A stretch of 64,000 bases of DNA from NCBI RefSeq assembly GCF_007665395.1, contig NZ_VDND01000013.1, positions 124,001 to 188,000 on the forward strand, given 5' to 3'. Made by a program: the position numbers and the translations under genes. This DNA is from Pseudomonas oryzihabitans (GTDB lineage: Bacteria; Pseudomonadota; Gammaproteobacteria; Pseudomonadales; Pseudomonadaceae). The notes under the pieces are model-generated. The model was not told the DNA's origin, ran no database searches, and saw only the letters and a list, made by a program, of their open reading frames with translations. Shown here piece after piece: positions 27,592-37,505 of this stretch. Positions within the stretch are counted from its first letter, which is position 1; each line of letters begins with the position of its first letter.

Positions 27592-29409
27592 GTGATCGAG
27601 AATCTACGCAACATCGCCATCATCGCGCACGTCGACCATGGCAAGACCACCCTCGTCGACAAGCTGCTGCGCCTGTCCGGCACCCTGGACCGCAAAGAAG
27701 CGGAAAACGAGCGGGTGATGGACAGCAACGACCAGGAAAAGGAACGTGGCATCACCATCCTGGCCAAGAACACCGCGCTGAAGTGGGGCGACTACAACAT
27801 CAACATCGTCGACACCCCCGGCCACGCCGACTTCGGTGGCGAGGTGGAGCGCGTGATGTCCATGGTCGACTCCGTGCTGCTGGTGGTCGACGCCCAGGAC
27901 GGCCCCATGCCGCAGACCCGCTTCGTGACCCAGAAGGCCTTCAAGGCCGGCCTGCGTCCGATCGTGGTGGTGAACAAGATCGACCGTCCCGGCGCGCGTC
28001 CGGACTGGGTCATCGACCAGATCTTCGACCTGTTCGACAACCTCGGCGCCACCGATGAGCAACTGGACTTCCCGATCGTCTACGCCAGCGCCCTGAACGG
28101 CATCGCCGGTCTGGACCACGAGAAGATGGACGACAACATGGATGCCCTGTTCCAGGCCATCGTCGACCACGTCCCGGCCCCCCAGGTCGACCTGGATGGT
28201 CCCTTCCAGATGCAGATCTCCCAGCTGGACTACAACAGCTTCCTGGGCGTGATCGGCATCGGCCGTATCGCCCGTGGCCGCATCAAGGCCAACACCCCGG
28301 TGGTGGCCATCAGCGACGACGGCAGCAAGCGCAACGGTCGTATCCTCAAGATCATGGGCCACTCCGGCCTGCAGCGCGTGGAAGTGGCCGAAGCCGAAGC
28401 CGGCGACATCGTCTGCGTCTCGGGCATGGACGAGCTGTTCATCTCCGACACCCTGTGCGATCCGCAGAACGTCGAGGCCCGCCCGCCGCTGACCGTCGAC
28501 CAGCCCACCGTGAGCATGACCTTCCAGGTCAACGACTCGCCGTTCGCCGGTCGTGAAGGCAAGTTCGTCACCAGCCGCAACATCAAGGACCGCCTGGAGA
28601 AGGAACTGCTGCACAACGTGGCCCTGCGCGTCGAGCCGGGCGAGTCGGCCGAGAAGTTCAAGGTCTCCGGTCGTGGCGAGCTGCACCTGTCGGTACTGAT
28701 CGAGAACATGCGCCGCGAAGGCTTCGAGATGGCCGTGGGCCGTCCGGAAGTGGTGATCATCGAGAAGGACGGCGAGAAGCAGGAGCCCTACGAGAACGTC
28801 ACCATCGACATCGAAGAGCAGCATCAGGGCTCGGTGATGGAGCAGATGGGTCTGCGCAAGGGCGATCTGACCAACATGATCCCCGACGGCAAGGGTCGTA
28901 TCCGCCTGGAATACACCATCCCGGCGCGTGGCCTGATCGGCTTCCGCAACAACTTCCTGACCCTGACCTCGGGCAGCGGCATCCTGACCTCGACCTTCAG
29001 CCACTACGGCCCGATCAAGGCCGGCGAAGTGAGCAATCGCCAGAACGGCGTGCTGGTGTCCATGGCCACTGGTACCGCGCTGACCTACTCGCTGGAAACC
29101 CTGCAGAGCCGCGGCAAGCTGTTCCTGGCCCCGGGCGACGAGATCTACGAAGGCCAGCTGTGCGGCATCAACAGCCGTGACAACGACCTGGTGCTCAACC
29201 CCACCAAGGGCAAGAAGCTGGACAACATGCGTGCCTCGGGCAAGGACGAAGTCATCGCCCTGGTGCCGCCGATCAAGTTCACCCTCGAGCAGGCGCTGGA
29301 ATTCATCGCCGACGACGAGCTGGTGGAAGTGACGCCGAAGTCCATCCGCCTGCGCAAGAAATACCTAAACGAGAACGACCGCAAGCGCTTCGAGCGTTCC
29401 AAGGTCTGA
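27592..29409 (+). CDS. typA: Ribosome-associated translational GTPase TypA/BipA
   Basis: 605 aa. GTPase motifs: G1 AHVDHGKTT, G2 RGITI, G3 DTPGHADFGGEV, G4 NKIDRPGA. The C-terminal domain with KGKKLDNMRASGKDE is specific to BipA. It binds the 70S ribosome at the EF-G site and helps 50S assembly and stress growth. The start is GTG at 27592 (MIENLRNIAIIAHVDHGKTT). A clean terminator follows. 157 bp separate it from thiI. Confidence 0.98.
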   Translation: MIENLRNIAIIAHVDHGKTTLVDKLLRLSGTLDRKEAENERVMDSNDQEKERGITILAKNTALKWGDYNINIVDTPGHADFGGEVERVMSMVDSVLLVVDAQDGPMPQTRFVTQKAFKAGLRPIVVVNKIDRPGARPDWVIDQIFDLFDNLGATDEQLDFPIVYASALNGIAGLDHEKMDDNMDALFQAIVDHVPAPQVDLDGPFQMQISQLDYNSFLGVIGIGRIARGRIKANTPVVAISDDGSKRNGRILKIMGHSGLQRVEVAEAEAGDIVCVSGMDELFISDTLCDPQNVEARPPLTVDQPTVSMTFQVNDSPFAGREGKFVTSRNIKDRLEKELLHNVALRVEPGESAEKFKVSGRGELHLSVLIENMRREGFEMAVGRPEVVIIEKDGEKQEPYENVTIDIEEQHQGSVMEQMGLRKGDLTNMIPDGKGRIRLEYTIPARGLIGFRNNFLTLTSGSGILTSTFSHYGPIKAGEVSNRQNGVLVSMATGTALTYSLETLQSRGKLFLAPGDEIYEGQLCGINSRDNDLVLNPTKGKKLDNMRASGKDEVIALVPPIKFTLEQALEFIADDELVEVTPKSIRLRKKYLNENDRKRFERSKV

Positions 29410-29431
29410 TCGCGTTCCGGTAACGCAAGAA

Positions 29432-29453
29432 AGCGCCTCCGGGCGCTTTTTTG
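29432..29453 (+). terminator. Terminator of typA
   Basis: AGCGCC-TCCG-GGCGCT followed by six T. Confidence 0.92.
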
Positions 29454-29481
29454 TTGCCCGCGTGGCGCCATCGACAGCGTT

Positions 29482-29563
29482 CTATCGCGGCCATGGCGAT
29501 CCGCCGCTGCGGTCGCTCCGACGATCACAGCGGGCCCGTAGGAGCGGCCCATGGCCGCGATAG
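29482..29563. repeat. REP-like inverted pair (CTATCGCGGCCATGG)
   Basis: CTATCGCGGCCATGG at 29482-29496 is repeated exactly inverted at 29549-29563. The right half reads GTAGGAGCGGCCCATGGCCG, the typical Pseudomonas REP core. A related half copy lies at about 46617. Confidence 0.8.
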
Positions 29564-29603
29564 ATCGCTCGCCATGGGGTCACGGAATATCCTGGCGCGG
29601 CCT

Positions 29604-29636
29604 CCCTCACCCCGGCCCTCTCCCAGGGGAAGAGGG
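29604..29636. repeat. CCCTCACCCC-type palindromic repeat
   Basis: Same family as 1638 and the 46820/46940/47060 copies, with GAAGAGGG instead of GGAGAGGG. Confidence 0.8.
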
Positions 29637-29653
29637 GGAAATTGCTCGCGTAC

Positions 29654-29684
29654 GTAGGTTGGGTTGAGCGCAGCGAAGCCCAAC
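29654..29684. repeat. GTAGGTTGGG dispersed inverted repeat
   Basis: Canonical copy, near identical to the one at 15383. Confidence 0.8.
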
Positions 29685-29908
29685 AGCCCAGCCCCATGCC
29701 TGCTCGAGCAGAGGGCCGGCCCTTCAGGCTCGCGCGAGCGACGCCTGCCGTCCCGGTCGCCTTGCAACCCCTCTGGCCCAGGCCTCTCAGCGCTGCAACG
29801 AACGTCTCGTACTTTTTTGTTCACAACCAGATACAACGTCATAAAAACCGTCTAGCTTCAGACGACGCGCCCAACGCGTGCCCCGATAACAACAATCAAG
29901 GTGCAGGC

Positions 29909-31846
29909 ATGACGTTTTCTCTCAGGCAACGCCTGCCGCTGGCCATCGCCCTGGCGACGGCGCTCGCGGCAACCGTGCAGGCGGCTCCCAACCCCTACAG
30001 TGGCTTCACCGTGTTCGGCGACAGCCTGCTGGATGCCGGGCAATTTCCCGATACCGGGGTGACCGGCGCCAGCCTCAGATTCACCAACCGGGTCGGCCCC
30101 AGCTACAGCGCCGCCGGCGGCGCGGTGACCGGACCGGTGTCGTCGATCCTGCTCGGCCAGCAACTGGGTTTCGACGCCCGGACCCTGGATGCCTCGACCT
30201 CGGTGATCAATCGGCTGCTGGGCCTCGCCGACGGCGACAACTGGGCCACCGGGGGCTACACCACCGCGCAGATTCGCGATTCCATCTCCGCCGCCAACGG
30301 CTCGGTGGTAGCGGCCAATGGCCTGACCCTGCGCAGCCGCGACGGCTACCTGCCCGGACTCGCCAGCCAGGGGCTGCGCCTGGATCCCAACACCCTGTTC
30401 TATATCAGCGGTGGCGGTAACGACTTTCTCCAGGGCCTGGTAACCTCGCCGGCCAGCGCCGCGGCGGCGGCCAATCGCCTGGGCGATGGCGTCGCCGCCC
30501 TGCAGCAGGCCGGGGCGCGCTACCTGGTGGTCTGGCTGCTGCCCGACATCGGCCGGACGCCGGCGCTGGCCGGCTCGCCGCAACAGGCGGCCAGCTCGGC
30601 CCTGAGCCAGGTCTACAACCAGGCGTTGGTGGCCCGCCTGGCCGGCATCGATGCCGAGATCATCGGCCTGAACGTGCCGCAGTTGCTCGCCGAGGTGGTG
30701 GCCGATCCGGCGCGCTACGGCCTGGCGACCGGGCAGGATCTCACCGGGACCTGCTTCAGCGGTGACAACTGCACCCGCAACACCACCTACGGCCTGGGCG
30801 CCGCGGCAGCGGACCCGAGCCAGCTGCTGTTCAACGACCGCGTCCACCCGACCATCAGCGGCCAGCGGCTGATCGCCGATTACGCCTATTCGCTGCTGGC
30901 CGCGCCCTGGGAGGTCACCCTGCTGCCGGAGATGGCGCAGTCCACCCTGAGGGCGCACCAGGATGGCCTGCACCAGCGCTGGCTGGGCGACTGGCATGCC
31001 TGGCAGCCGGTGGGGCGCTGGCAGGGCTACGTGGATACCAGCGGGCGCCGGCTGGACGTCGACGACCAGCGCAGTACCGCCGGGGGCGATGGCAACGGCT
31101 ATGGCCTGGACCTGGGCGGCAGCTACCGGCTCAGCGACACCTGGCGCATCGGCGTGGCCGCCGGGGTTTCGCGCCAGCACCTGGAGGTGGGTGCGGCCGA
31201 TTCCGACTATCGCCTGAACAGCTACCTGCTCAGCGCCTTCGCCCAATACCAGGGCGAGCGGCTCTGGGGCGATCTCACCGCCACCGGTGGCCGGCTGGAC
31301 TACGACGACCTGAGCCGTCGTTTCGTCCTGGGCCCGACTACCCGCAGCGAGCGCGGCGATACCGACGGCGACCTGCGCGCCCTCTCGGCGCGCCTGGGGT
31401 ATGACCTGGCGGCCGCCAGCAGTCCCTGGCACCTGAGTCCCTACCTGAGCGCCGACTATGCCCGCGCCCAGGTGGACGGCTATCGCGAGCGCAGCAGCGA
31501 TGCCGCCGCCCTGGCCTTCGCTGACCAGTCGAGCACCTCGCGGCGGCTGGGCCTGGGGCTGCAGGGCCGCTGGCAATTCACCCCGGCCACGGCGCTGTTC
31601 GCCGATGTGGGCCGCGAGCGGGAATTCGCCGACGGTACCCGTGACCTGACCATGAGCCTGAATAGCGTGCCGGGGCTGGACTACACCCTGGACGGCTACC
31701 AGCCCGAAAGCGACCGCACCCGCCTGAGTCTGGGCGTGGTGCAGCGGCTGACCCCGGAGTTGACCCTGCGCGGTGGCTACAGCTATGCCGGCGCGGGCGA
31801 TAGCCATCAGCAGGGGGTAGGCCTGGGCCTGTCGCTGGACTTCTAG
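29909..31846 (+). CDS. estA: GDSL esterase autotransporter EstA/EstP type
   Basis: 645 aa. Signal peptide to about residue 25 (ALAATVQA). GDSL passenger with nucleophile Ser39 (FTVFGDSLLDAG), oxyanion GGGNDF near 170, and catalytic D310/H313 (NDRVHPTISGQ). The C-terminal ~260 residues form a type V autotransporter barrel ending LGLSLDF. It should stay anchored in the outer membrane with the esterase exposed; P. aeruginosa EstA (646 aa) affects rhamnolipid production and motility. ATG 29909 follows AAGGTG. Convergent with the GGDEF-EAL gene. Confidence 0.94.
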   Translation: MTFSLRQRLPLAIALATALAATVQAAPNPYSGFTVFGDSLLDAGQFPDTGVTGASLRFTNRVGPSYSAAGGAVTGPVSSILLGQQLGFDARTLDASTSVINRLLGLADGDNWATGGYTTAQIRDSISAANGSVVAANGLTLRSRDGYLPGLASQGLRLDPNTLFYISGGGNDFLQGLVTSPASAAAAANRLGDGVAALQQAGARYLVVWLLPDIGRTPALAGSPQQAASSALSQVYNQALVARLAGIDAEIIGLNVPQLLAEVVADPARYGLATGQDLTGTCFSGDNCTRNTTYGLGAAAADPSQLLFNDRVHPTISGQRLIADYAYSLLAAPWEVTLLPEMAQSTLRAHQDGLHQRWLGDWHAWQPVGRWQGYVDTSGRRLDVDDQRSTAGGDGNGYGLDLGGSYRLSDTWRIGVAAGVSRQHLEVGAADSDYRLNSYLLSAFAQYQGERLWGDLTATGGRLDYDDLSRRFVLGPTTRSERGDTDGDLRALSARLGYDLAAASSPWHLSPYLSADYARAQVDGYRERSSDAAALAFADQSSTSRRLGLGLQGRWQFTPATALFADVGREREFADGTRDLTMSLNSVPGLDYTLDGYQPESDRTRLSLGVVQRLTPELTLRGGYSYAGAGDSHQQGVGLGLSLDF

Positions 31847-31859
31847 CCGGAGCCAGGCC

Positions 31860-31885
31860 GGGTTGCTGCCCGCCGGCAGCAACCC
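31860..31885. terminator. Hairpin between convergent estA and GGDEF-EAL genes
   Basis: GGGTTGCTGCC-CGCC-GGCAGCAACCC, an 11-bp perfect stem, but no T run on either side. It probably acts as a 3' stabiliser or weak bidirectional terminator. Confidence 0.5.
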
Positions 31886-34209
31886 TAGACCCGGCTGGGA
31901 TCGCCCAGGCGCTGCCGCTGCCAGTCGCGCAGCTCGTCGAGGCGCCGCGGCGGGCAGATCAGGAAGCCCTGCAACAGGTCGCAGCCGGCCTGTTGCAGGC
32001 AGAGCTGCTTGAGTTCGCTGTCCACGCCTTCGGCGATGACCTGGGCGTCGCGCGCATGGCAGAAGGCGACGAGGGCCTCCAGGCTGGCCTGGTTGCCGGG
32101 TTGGCTGAGGCGCTCGACGATGAGTCGATCGAACTTGATGGTGTCGGCGGGGTAGTCGGTGACCTGCTGGATGGAGGTGTAGCCCACGCCGAAGTCGTCG
32201 ATGGCCACGCGAAAGCCCGCGGCGCGCAGCTCATGCAGCAGCGCCAGGGTCCGCTCGTTGAGTTCGGCGGCGAAGGTCTCGGTGAATTCCAGTTCCAGGC
32301 GTCCCGGATCGACGCCGTGGTGACTCACCCGCTCGCACAGGTAGGGCACGATATCGGCCTGGTCCAGTTGCGCGGACGACAGGTTGATGGACAGCACCAG
32401 GTCGGCGCCGAGCACCTCCTGCAACGCCGGATACTCCCGGCAGGCCTGGTCCACCACCCAGCGATCGATCCAGCGGAAATGCCCCTGGCGCTCGGCGATG
32501 GGAATGAATTCCGCCGGGGACACGGCGCCCAGGCGGGGGGAATTCCAGCGCACCAGGGTCTCAGCGGAGCGGACCTGGCCGTCGCTGTCGACGGCCGGCA
32601 TGTAGACGAGGTGGAATTCCTCGTCCGGATTCAGTTGGCGCAGATGCTCGTCCAGCTGGTCATGCCGCCGCTGGCGCGCCGCCAGCTCCGGGGTGAAATG
32701 CACCAGGCGGTTGCCACCTTCGCCCTTGGCCCGGGCCAGCGCCAGATCGGCCTGGGCGAGCAGGTCGGCGAGGTCCAGAGGGGCCTCGGGAGCGGCCAGG
32801 CCGAGGCTGAGGGTCACGGCATAGCGCCGTTCGCCGACCAGGGTGCCGTTGTCGTAGAGGCGCTGCAACTGGTCACCCAGGGCCAGGCCATCGGCAGCCG
32901 CCTGGGGCCCGCGCAGCAGGACGGCGAATTCATCACCGGCCAGGCGGGTGAAGACCACCTCGTTGCGTTCGCTGTAGCTGTCGATCACCCGCTGCGTCTG
33001 GCGGGCCACGGCCTGCAGCAACTCGTCGCCCACCTCATGGCCGAATCTGTCGTTCACCGACTTGAAGTGGTCGAGGCCGAAGTACAGCAGCGCGACGGTC
33101 CGACCGTCCGGACGCTCGTCGAGCCAGAGGTCCCCCATGAACTGGAAGTGACGGCGATTGCCGATCTGGGTGAGGGCGTCGGTGCGCAAGGCCGTGCGCA
33201 GTTGCGCCAGGATGGCGAGGTTGCTGTCGTGCAGGCGTTTCATGTTGGCGCCCAGGTGGCCGATCTCGCCGGGCTCGCGGGGATCGTCGAGCGCCTGGCG
33301 CTGGCCTTCCAGCACCTCGGTGAGCTGGCTGTCCAGCCGCGCGATGGGGCGGGTGATGTAGCGCCGGATCAGCATCAGCAGGATCAGGATGCAGGCCAGG
33401 GTCACCAGCAGGCCGCCGCCGAAGTAGAGGAGCGCCAGGCGGTGCAGCTGTGCGTCCAGGCGCTGCGGGTCCGGGGTCAGGCGGACATGGAGGTCGGGCG
33501 CCAGGCGCTGGACCGCGGTGAAGTCGCTGGTCTGGGCGGGCGGCGTGCGGCTGAATTCCAGGGGCGCGCCATAGGTGTCCTCGAGGGTCCGGCGCAGGGC
33601 TTCCACCCGATCCGGACTCACCGCCAGCTGCAAGGTCATCGCCAGGCCACGCTGGCCGAGCAGCGGTGGGCCGCTGGTGCTGGGCAGCAGCGAGGTAGTC
33701 GCCACCAGCAGGGAGCGCCCCTGCTCGTCGCTCAGGTAGTCGCGGCGCTCCAGGGTGCCCCTGGGATCCCGGGCCAGGCGTTCGAGCAGCTGGCGCTGGG
33801 GAGCGCCCAGCTGGGCGAAGGGGTCGTCGCTGCGTTCGTAGTAGTAGGCCAGGCTCAGGTCCGGCCGGGCGATGGCCAGGGAAATGCGGCTGGGTGCATC
33901 CTCGCCGGCCAACTGCTGGACGGCCTGCTGCAGCTGGGTGCCCAGGGCCTCGTTGCGATAGGGCACGTCCGTCTGCCGCAGGAAGTTGCCCAGGGCCGCG
34001 CTGTTGGACAGGGCATAGAGCAGGTTGCGGCTGAAATGGTCGTATTCGCGGTAGGTGGTCTCGAGGGCCGCCAGATCATGGTTGAGCCGGGAGCGCTCGA
34101 GGCCGATGACCGCCGCGCGCTGTACCGCATAGCCCAGCGCGACCAGGGTCAGGCAGCAGAGCAGCGCCACCGGCAGGATCAGCAGCAGGGTGCGCCTATT
34201 CAGGTTCAT
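31885..34209 (-). CDS. Membrane GGDEF-EAL protein, MbaA-like c-di-GMP enzyme
   Basis: 774 aa. TM1 8-30, ~225-residue periplasmic sensor, TM2 258-281, HAMP-like linker to ~335, GGDEF domain with AGDEF at 424-428 (in place of GGDEF; no RxxD I-site), then EAL domain with ETL at 550-552, INLSS, LEFTET, IDDFGVGYTS, IKFD and AEGVDS. The EAL metal and catalytic acids appear kept, so phosphodiesterase activity is likely; the AGDEF cyclase may be active or not. Its start overlaps by 14 bp the end of a PotD/F-like periplasmic protein gene, the arrangement of Vibrio nspS-mbaA (similar sizes). Confidence 0.9.
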   Translation of the reverse strand: MNLNRRTLLLILPVALLCCLTLVALGYAVQRAAVIGLERSRLNHDLAALETTYREYDHFSRNLLYALSNSAALGNFLRQTDVPYRNEALGTQLQQAVQQLAGEDAPSRISLAIARPDLSLAYYYERSDDPFAQLGAPQRQLLERLARDPRGTLERRDYLSDEQGRSLLVATTSLLPSTSGPPLLGQRGLAMTLQLAVSPDRVEALRRTLEDTYGAPLEFSRTPPAQTSDFTAVQRLAPDLHVRLTPDPQRLDAQLHRLALLYFGGGLLVTLACILILLMLIRRYITRPIARLDSQLTEVLEGQRQALDDPREPGEIGHLGANMKRLHDSNLAILAQLRTALRTDALTQIGNRRHFQFMGDLWLDERPDGRTVALLYFGLDHFKSVNDRFGHEVGDELLQAVARQTQRVIDSYSERNEVVFTRLAGDEFAVLLRGPQAAADGLALGDQLQRLYDNGTLVGERRYAVTLSLGLAAPEAPLDLADLLAQADLALARAKGEGGNRLVHFTPELAARQRRHDQLDEHLRQLNPDEEFHLVYMPAVDSDGQVRSAETLVRWNSPRLGAVSPAEFIPIAERQGHFRWIDRWVVDQACREYPALQEVLGADLVLSINLSSAQLDQADIVPYLCERVSHHGVDPGRLELEFTETFAAELNERTLALLHELRAAGFRVAIDDFGVGYTSIQQVTDYPADTIKFDRLIVERLSQPGNQASLEALVAFCHARDAQVIAEGVDSELKQLCLQQAGCDLLQGFLICPPRRLDELRDWQRQRLGDPSRV

Positions 34210-35245
34210 GCCGGCCTACCAGGGCGCTACCGATGCGTTGCCGGGTCTGGAAGGTATCGGGCGGCCCTTCGCTGAAGATCTGGCTACGGGCGAGTACCTC
34301 GGCGGGTGGGAACAGGCTGGGATCCTGCCGCAGCTCCGCGGGCAACAGGCGCACGGCCCCGGCATTGGGCGTCGCCAGGTGCAGCTCCGTGGTGGCTAGC
34401 AGGGCGTTGCGGGGTTCGTTGAGGAAATCGACGAAGCGCTGTGCGGCGGCCTGGTGCGGGGAATTGCTGAGCACCGCCACGCAGTCCACCCAGAGCAGGC
34501 TGCCCTCGCGCGGCGTGGTGAAGCGCCAGGGCTGGCCGGGAGTCGCCGCATTGAGCAGGTGCTGGTCGCCGCTGTAGCCCAGCGCCAGGTCGATGCGGTC
34601 GCTGTAGGCCGGATTGTGCAGCGCGCTGACCACGTACTGGTAGGTGAGCACCGCCGGCGCCTGGGCCTTGAGCAGGGCGAAGCTGCGCCTGAGCAGCTCA
34701 GGGTCGTCGCTATTGATGGCGGCGCCCTGGGTGATCAGCGGCGCCACCAGCAGGTCGTCATGGTCTTCGAGCATGGCGATACGGCCCTGCAGCGCCGGTC
34801 CGGGCTGCAGCAGGGCCTGCCAGGAGTCGGGCGCGCTGGCCAGGCGGTCGCTGCGATAGAGCAGGCCCAGGGTGCCCCAGACATAGGGCACGGCATAGTC
34901 GCCGCAGCTCTGGCGCCAGCGCGGATCGAGCTCGGCGAGGTGCGTCAGGCGCTTTGGATCGATGCGGGTCAGCAGGCCGTCCCGGCCGAGGCGGGTAGCG
35001 CTGACCTCGTTGATCACCACCAGGTCGAGATCGGCATCGCCGCGCGCCAGGGTGGCATCACGCACGTCGCTGCTGTCGAAATGGATTTCCTGCACCGGCG
35101 CATTGGCCTTGGCCCAGCGCTGCAGCAGGGTTTCGCTGAAGTAGCCTTCCCAGGTATAGAGCCGTAGGGACTCCGCCGCGGCCAGGGGCGACGCTGGTAG
35201 CACTGGGAGTACCAGACACCAGAACAGGGAGACGCAGTAGCGCAT
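34196..35245 (-). CDS. PotD/PotF-like periplasmic polyamine-binding protein (NspS-like)
   Basis: 349 aa. Signal peptide to about residue 24 (LPASPLAAA), then LRLYTWEGYFSETLLQRWAK, the opening of spermidine/putrescine-binding proteins. SDVRDATLARGDADLDLVVI, YVWGTLGLLYRSD, ALGYSGD and GSLLWVDCVAVLSNSPHQ follow the fold. No ABC transporter genes are nearby. The gene overlaps the GGDEF-EAL gene by 14 bp, so it probably acts as a sensor that reports polyamines to that enzyme. Ligand specificity is not readable from sequence alone. Confidence 0.85.
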   Translation of the reverse strand: MRYCVSLFWCLVLPVLPASPLAAAESLRLYTWEGYFSETLLQRWAKANAPVQEIHFDSSDVRDATLARGDADLDLVVINEVSATRLGRDGLLTRIDPKRLTHLAELDPRWRQSCGDYAVPYVWGTLGLLYRSDRLASAPDSWQALLQPGPALQGRIAMLEDHDDLLVAPLITQGAAINSDDPELLRRSFALLKAQAPAVLTYQYVVSALHNPAYSDRIDLALGYSGDQHLLNAATPGQPWRFTTPREGSLLWVDCVAVLSNSPHQAAAQRFVDFLNEPRNALLATTELHLATPNAGAVRLLPAELRQDPSLFPPAEVLARSQIFSEGPPDTFQTRQRIGSALVGRHEPE

Positions 35246-35398
35246 GCGGACGACTCGGCGGCAAGGACTGACTTCAATAGGAAATGCTGGAAGGCCAGAC
35301 GTTCACCCTGGGCTCACGAGGGCTTCTGCCAGTTTAGGAGGCCTTCCACGATTCGCCAGCCAAGCGCCGCGCCCCTCGCCTGCGCTGGGCGCCACGCC

Positions 35399-36028
35399 TC
35401 AGTTCTGCAGCGGCGCCACCCCGGCGCGCTGGTGGGCGCGGGTCCAGGGATTCTGCTCGTCGGCGAATTTCACCGCCAGGCGTTCCAGCACCCGTTGGGT
35501 TGGCGCATTGGTGCCATGCAGCAACAGCAGCGGCAACAGCAGCAGGCTCGCGCCCAGGGCGGCCTGGCGTGGCTTGAGCAGCACCTGCTGGCCCCGCAGC
35601 AGCCAGAGCAGGCTGCCGCTGGCGGCGTAGCCGATGGGCAGGCCGGTCACCACTTCCGAGACCGAGTGATAGCCCAGCACCACCCGCGAGACGGCGATGA
35701 GCAGGGCGCACAGTGCGCCGATGGCCGCCGCGGTCAGCCGTAGCGACGGCCGTCCTCGGCCGGCCAGCAGCCAGCCGAGGACCGGCAGCACGCTGCCCAC
35801 CAGCATGGAATGGCCGCTGAAGCCGGTGAAATCCAGCCGGGGAATGCCCAGGCCCCAGCCGAAGAAGGCGACCTTGGACAGGGCCACGAGGAGACTCGCC
35901 GCACCAAACAGCAGCAACCAGAGCAGCGCGGCCCGCGCGGACAGGCCGGCGAGCAGCCAGAGCGCGATGAGCAGGGCGCAGGGAAGCATCACCGAGGAAT
36001 CGCCGAAATTGGTGATGAACAGCCACAT
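35399..36028 (-). CDS. PAP2-family membrane phosphatase
   Basis: 209 aa, 5-6 hydrophobic helices. PAP2 motifs are recognisable but altered: K-rich C1 (SKVAFFGWGLGIPRL), C2 FSGHS (usually PSGH) and C3 SRVVLGYHSVSEV (SR-x5-H-x3-D with E for D). The three catalytic residues S/R/H of C2-C3 remain. Likely dephosphorylates lipid pyrophosphates or phosphatidate at the membrane. The start at 36028 (MWLFITNFGDSS) follows AGGAG. It stands alone between metK and the polyamine-sensor pair. Confidence 0.8.
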   Translation of the reverse strand: MWLFITNFGDSSVMLPCALLIALWLLAGLSARAALLWLLLFGAASLLVALSKVAFFGWGLGIPRLDFTGFSGHSMLVGSVLPVLGWLLAGRGRPSLRLTAAAIGALCALLIAVSRVVLGYHSVSEVVTGLPIGYAASGSLLWLLRGQQVLLKPRQAALGASLLLLPLLLLHGTNAPTQRVLERLAVKFADEQNPWTRAHQRAGVAPLQN

Positions 36029-36149
36029 GGATAAGCACACTCCTGGAGAAGACGAGGCATTCTGACCACCGCACGCCGAGAGGTTGCATCGCCCGTGCCA
36101 GCCTGTGGACTGGCGCAAGAAAGCGCTGGGACCCCGCTTGCAGACCCAG

Positions 36150-36185
36150 AAAAAAGCCCCGGCACCGGAGGTGGCGGGGCTGTTT
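36150..36185 (-). terminator. Terminator of metK
   Basis: AGCCCCG ... CGGGGCT stem (36156-36182) with six A on its left, so a T run for minus-strand transcripts. Confidence 0.85.
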
Positions 36186-36198
36186 GCCGGGAGGCGTC

Positions 36199-37389
<1,191 letters not shown>

Positions 37390-37505
37390 CGAATGGTTCC
37401 TAAATTACCAAGGGGTAGGGGCCCGCAGGCCGGTCGAGACAGCAGTTTCCTTGCAGGACATGACGCCCTTGAGCGTCCGGTCCGCCCGCCATTGGCCGCT
37501 CGGCC

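Larger units (their letters stand above)
29454..29908. other. Intergenic region of stacked repeats before estA
   Basis: 455 bp without a gene. Holds the 15-bp inverted REP pair (29482/29549), a CCCTCACCCC element (29604), a GTAGGTTGGG element (29654) and, nearest estA, an AT-richer stretch (29812-29880) that probably contains the estA promoter. Confidence 0.75.

Noticed and set aside
31885..34209. Degenerate AGDEF/ETL motifs as proof of an inactive enzyme
   Set aside because: The flanking catalytic and metal residues of both domains are largely kept and such variants can be active, so inactivity cannot be claimed.
37390..37505. SAM or SAH riboswitch before metK
   Set aside because: No recognisable conserved core or pairing; the gap looks like ordinary spacer after the regulator gene.
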